Assembly: GCA_905212345.1 (NCBI GenBank) | Contig: CAJMEC010000045.1 | Coordinates: forward strand, 1 to 14,371 | Length of the DNA: 14,371 nt | Direction: 5' to 3' | DNA from: an uncultured Sutterella sp. | GTDB taxonomy: Bacteria; Pseudomonadota; Gammaproteobacteria; Burkholderiales; Burkholderiaceae_F | Part shown: positions 14,242-14,371 of the stretch, one piece after another | Numbering within the stretch: the first letter of the stretch is position 1 | How the letters are laid out: each line of letters opens with the position of its first letter | Program-made: the position numbers and the translations under genes | Notes under the pieces: model-generated | What the model saw: the letters and a program-made list of their open reading frames with translations, nothing else | What the model was told of the DNA's origin: nothing | Databases searched by the model: none

Positions 14242-14247
14242 AGTATA
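14242..14247 (-). promoter_or_regulatory. Possible -10 box of the antiporter operon
   Basis: TATACT (5 of 6) on the minus strand, about 34 nt upstream of the ATG at 14208. I found no matching -35 at 16-18 bp. It lies inside a short GTCGG/CCGAC inverted repeat (14237-14241 with 14259-14263), so a regulator could bind over it. Confidence 0.25.
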
Positions 14248-14341
14248 AAACTTTTAAGCCGACAACCATACAAAAAGGGGGTGTTGATAAAGTCGGCTGT
14301 CGCCGATGAGATCAATGCCCCTTAATTTATCAATTCAATCC

Positions 14342-14371
14342 ACAAAATGTGGCCCAGGGAGTCGAACCCGG
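14342..14371 (-). other. tRNA T-arm-like sequence at the window edge
   Basis: On the minus strand the edge reads GGGTTCGACTCCC, the T-arm signature of tRNAs, with the rest cut off. The flanking stem (CCGGG with CCCTGG) needs a bulged T, and no CCA follows, only a CCACATTTTGTGG palindrome. It may be the 3' part of a tRNA gene, a tRNA pseudogene or a tRNA-derived attachment site; the 5' half is outside the window. Confidence 0.35.

Overview
The window looks like chromosomal DNA of an anaerobic or microaerophilic betaproteobacterium, probably a Sutterellaceae-like Burkholderiales (inference). Support: the guaB-guaA pair with rnfH just upstream and smpB nearby, a moderate GC content, and TtdAB-type Fe-S dehydratase subunits that fit a low-oxygen life. 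I could not check taxonomy by search.

Layout, left to right. Positions 47-1192 look like the remnant of an element integrated at the 3' end of guaA. A 10-bp direct repeat (ATTCCCACTC) lies at the guaA stop and again at 47-56, and the distal copy still reads Glu-Trp-Glu-stop. Between the copies are a P-loop kinase-like gene of lower GC, a headless high-GC coding fragment, a promoter and inverted repeats, but no integrase. Positions 1181-4753 hold guaA, guaB and rnfH, the two GMP-synthesis enzymes and a small beta-grasp protein, all on the minus strand. Positions 4824-6340 hold the alpha and beta subunits of a class I fumarase/L-tartrate dehydratase, divergent from smpB (6527-6976, plus strand).

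Positions 7018-9071 hold four tightly packed minus-strand genes for small, probably helical proteins that align with each other and that I do not recognise; one carries an N-terminal Cys cluster. Upstream of them on the same strand lie a stomatin/SPFH protein (qmcA), an NfeD protein, and two tandem YbaL-type cation/proton antiporters with C-terminal NAD-binding domains (10603-14208). Everything from 14208 down to 7018 runs in one direction, so the antiporters, the SPFH/NfeD pair and the four-gene family may be partly co-transcribed, although a hairpin terminator sits between qmcA and the four-gene family.

The best candidates for something undescribed are the four-paralog cluster behind the SPFH/NfeD/antiporter genes and the small guaA-targeted island remnant.
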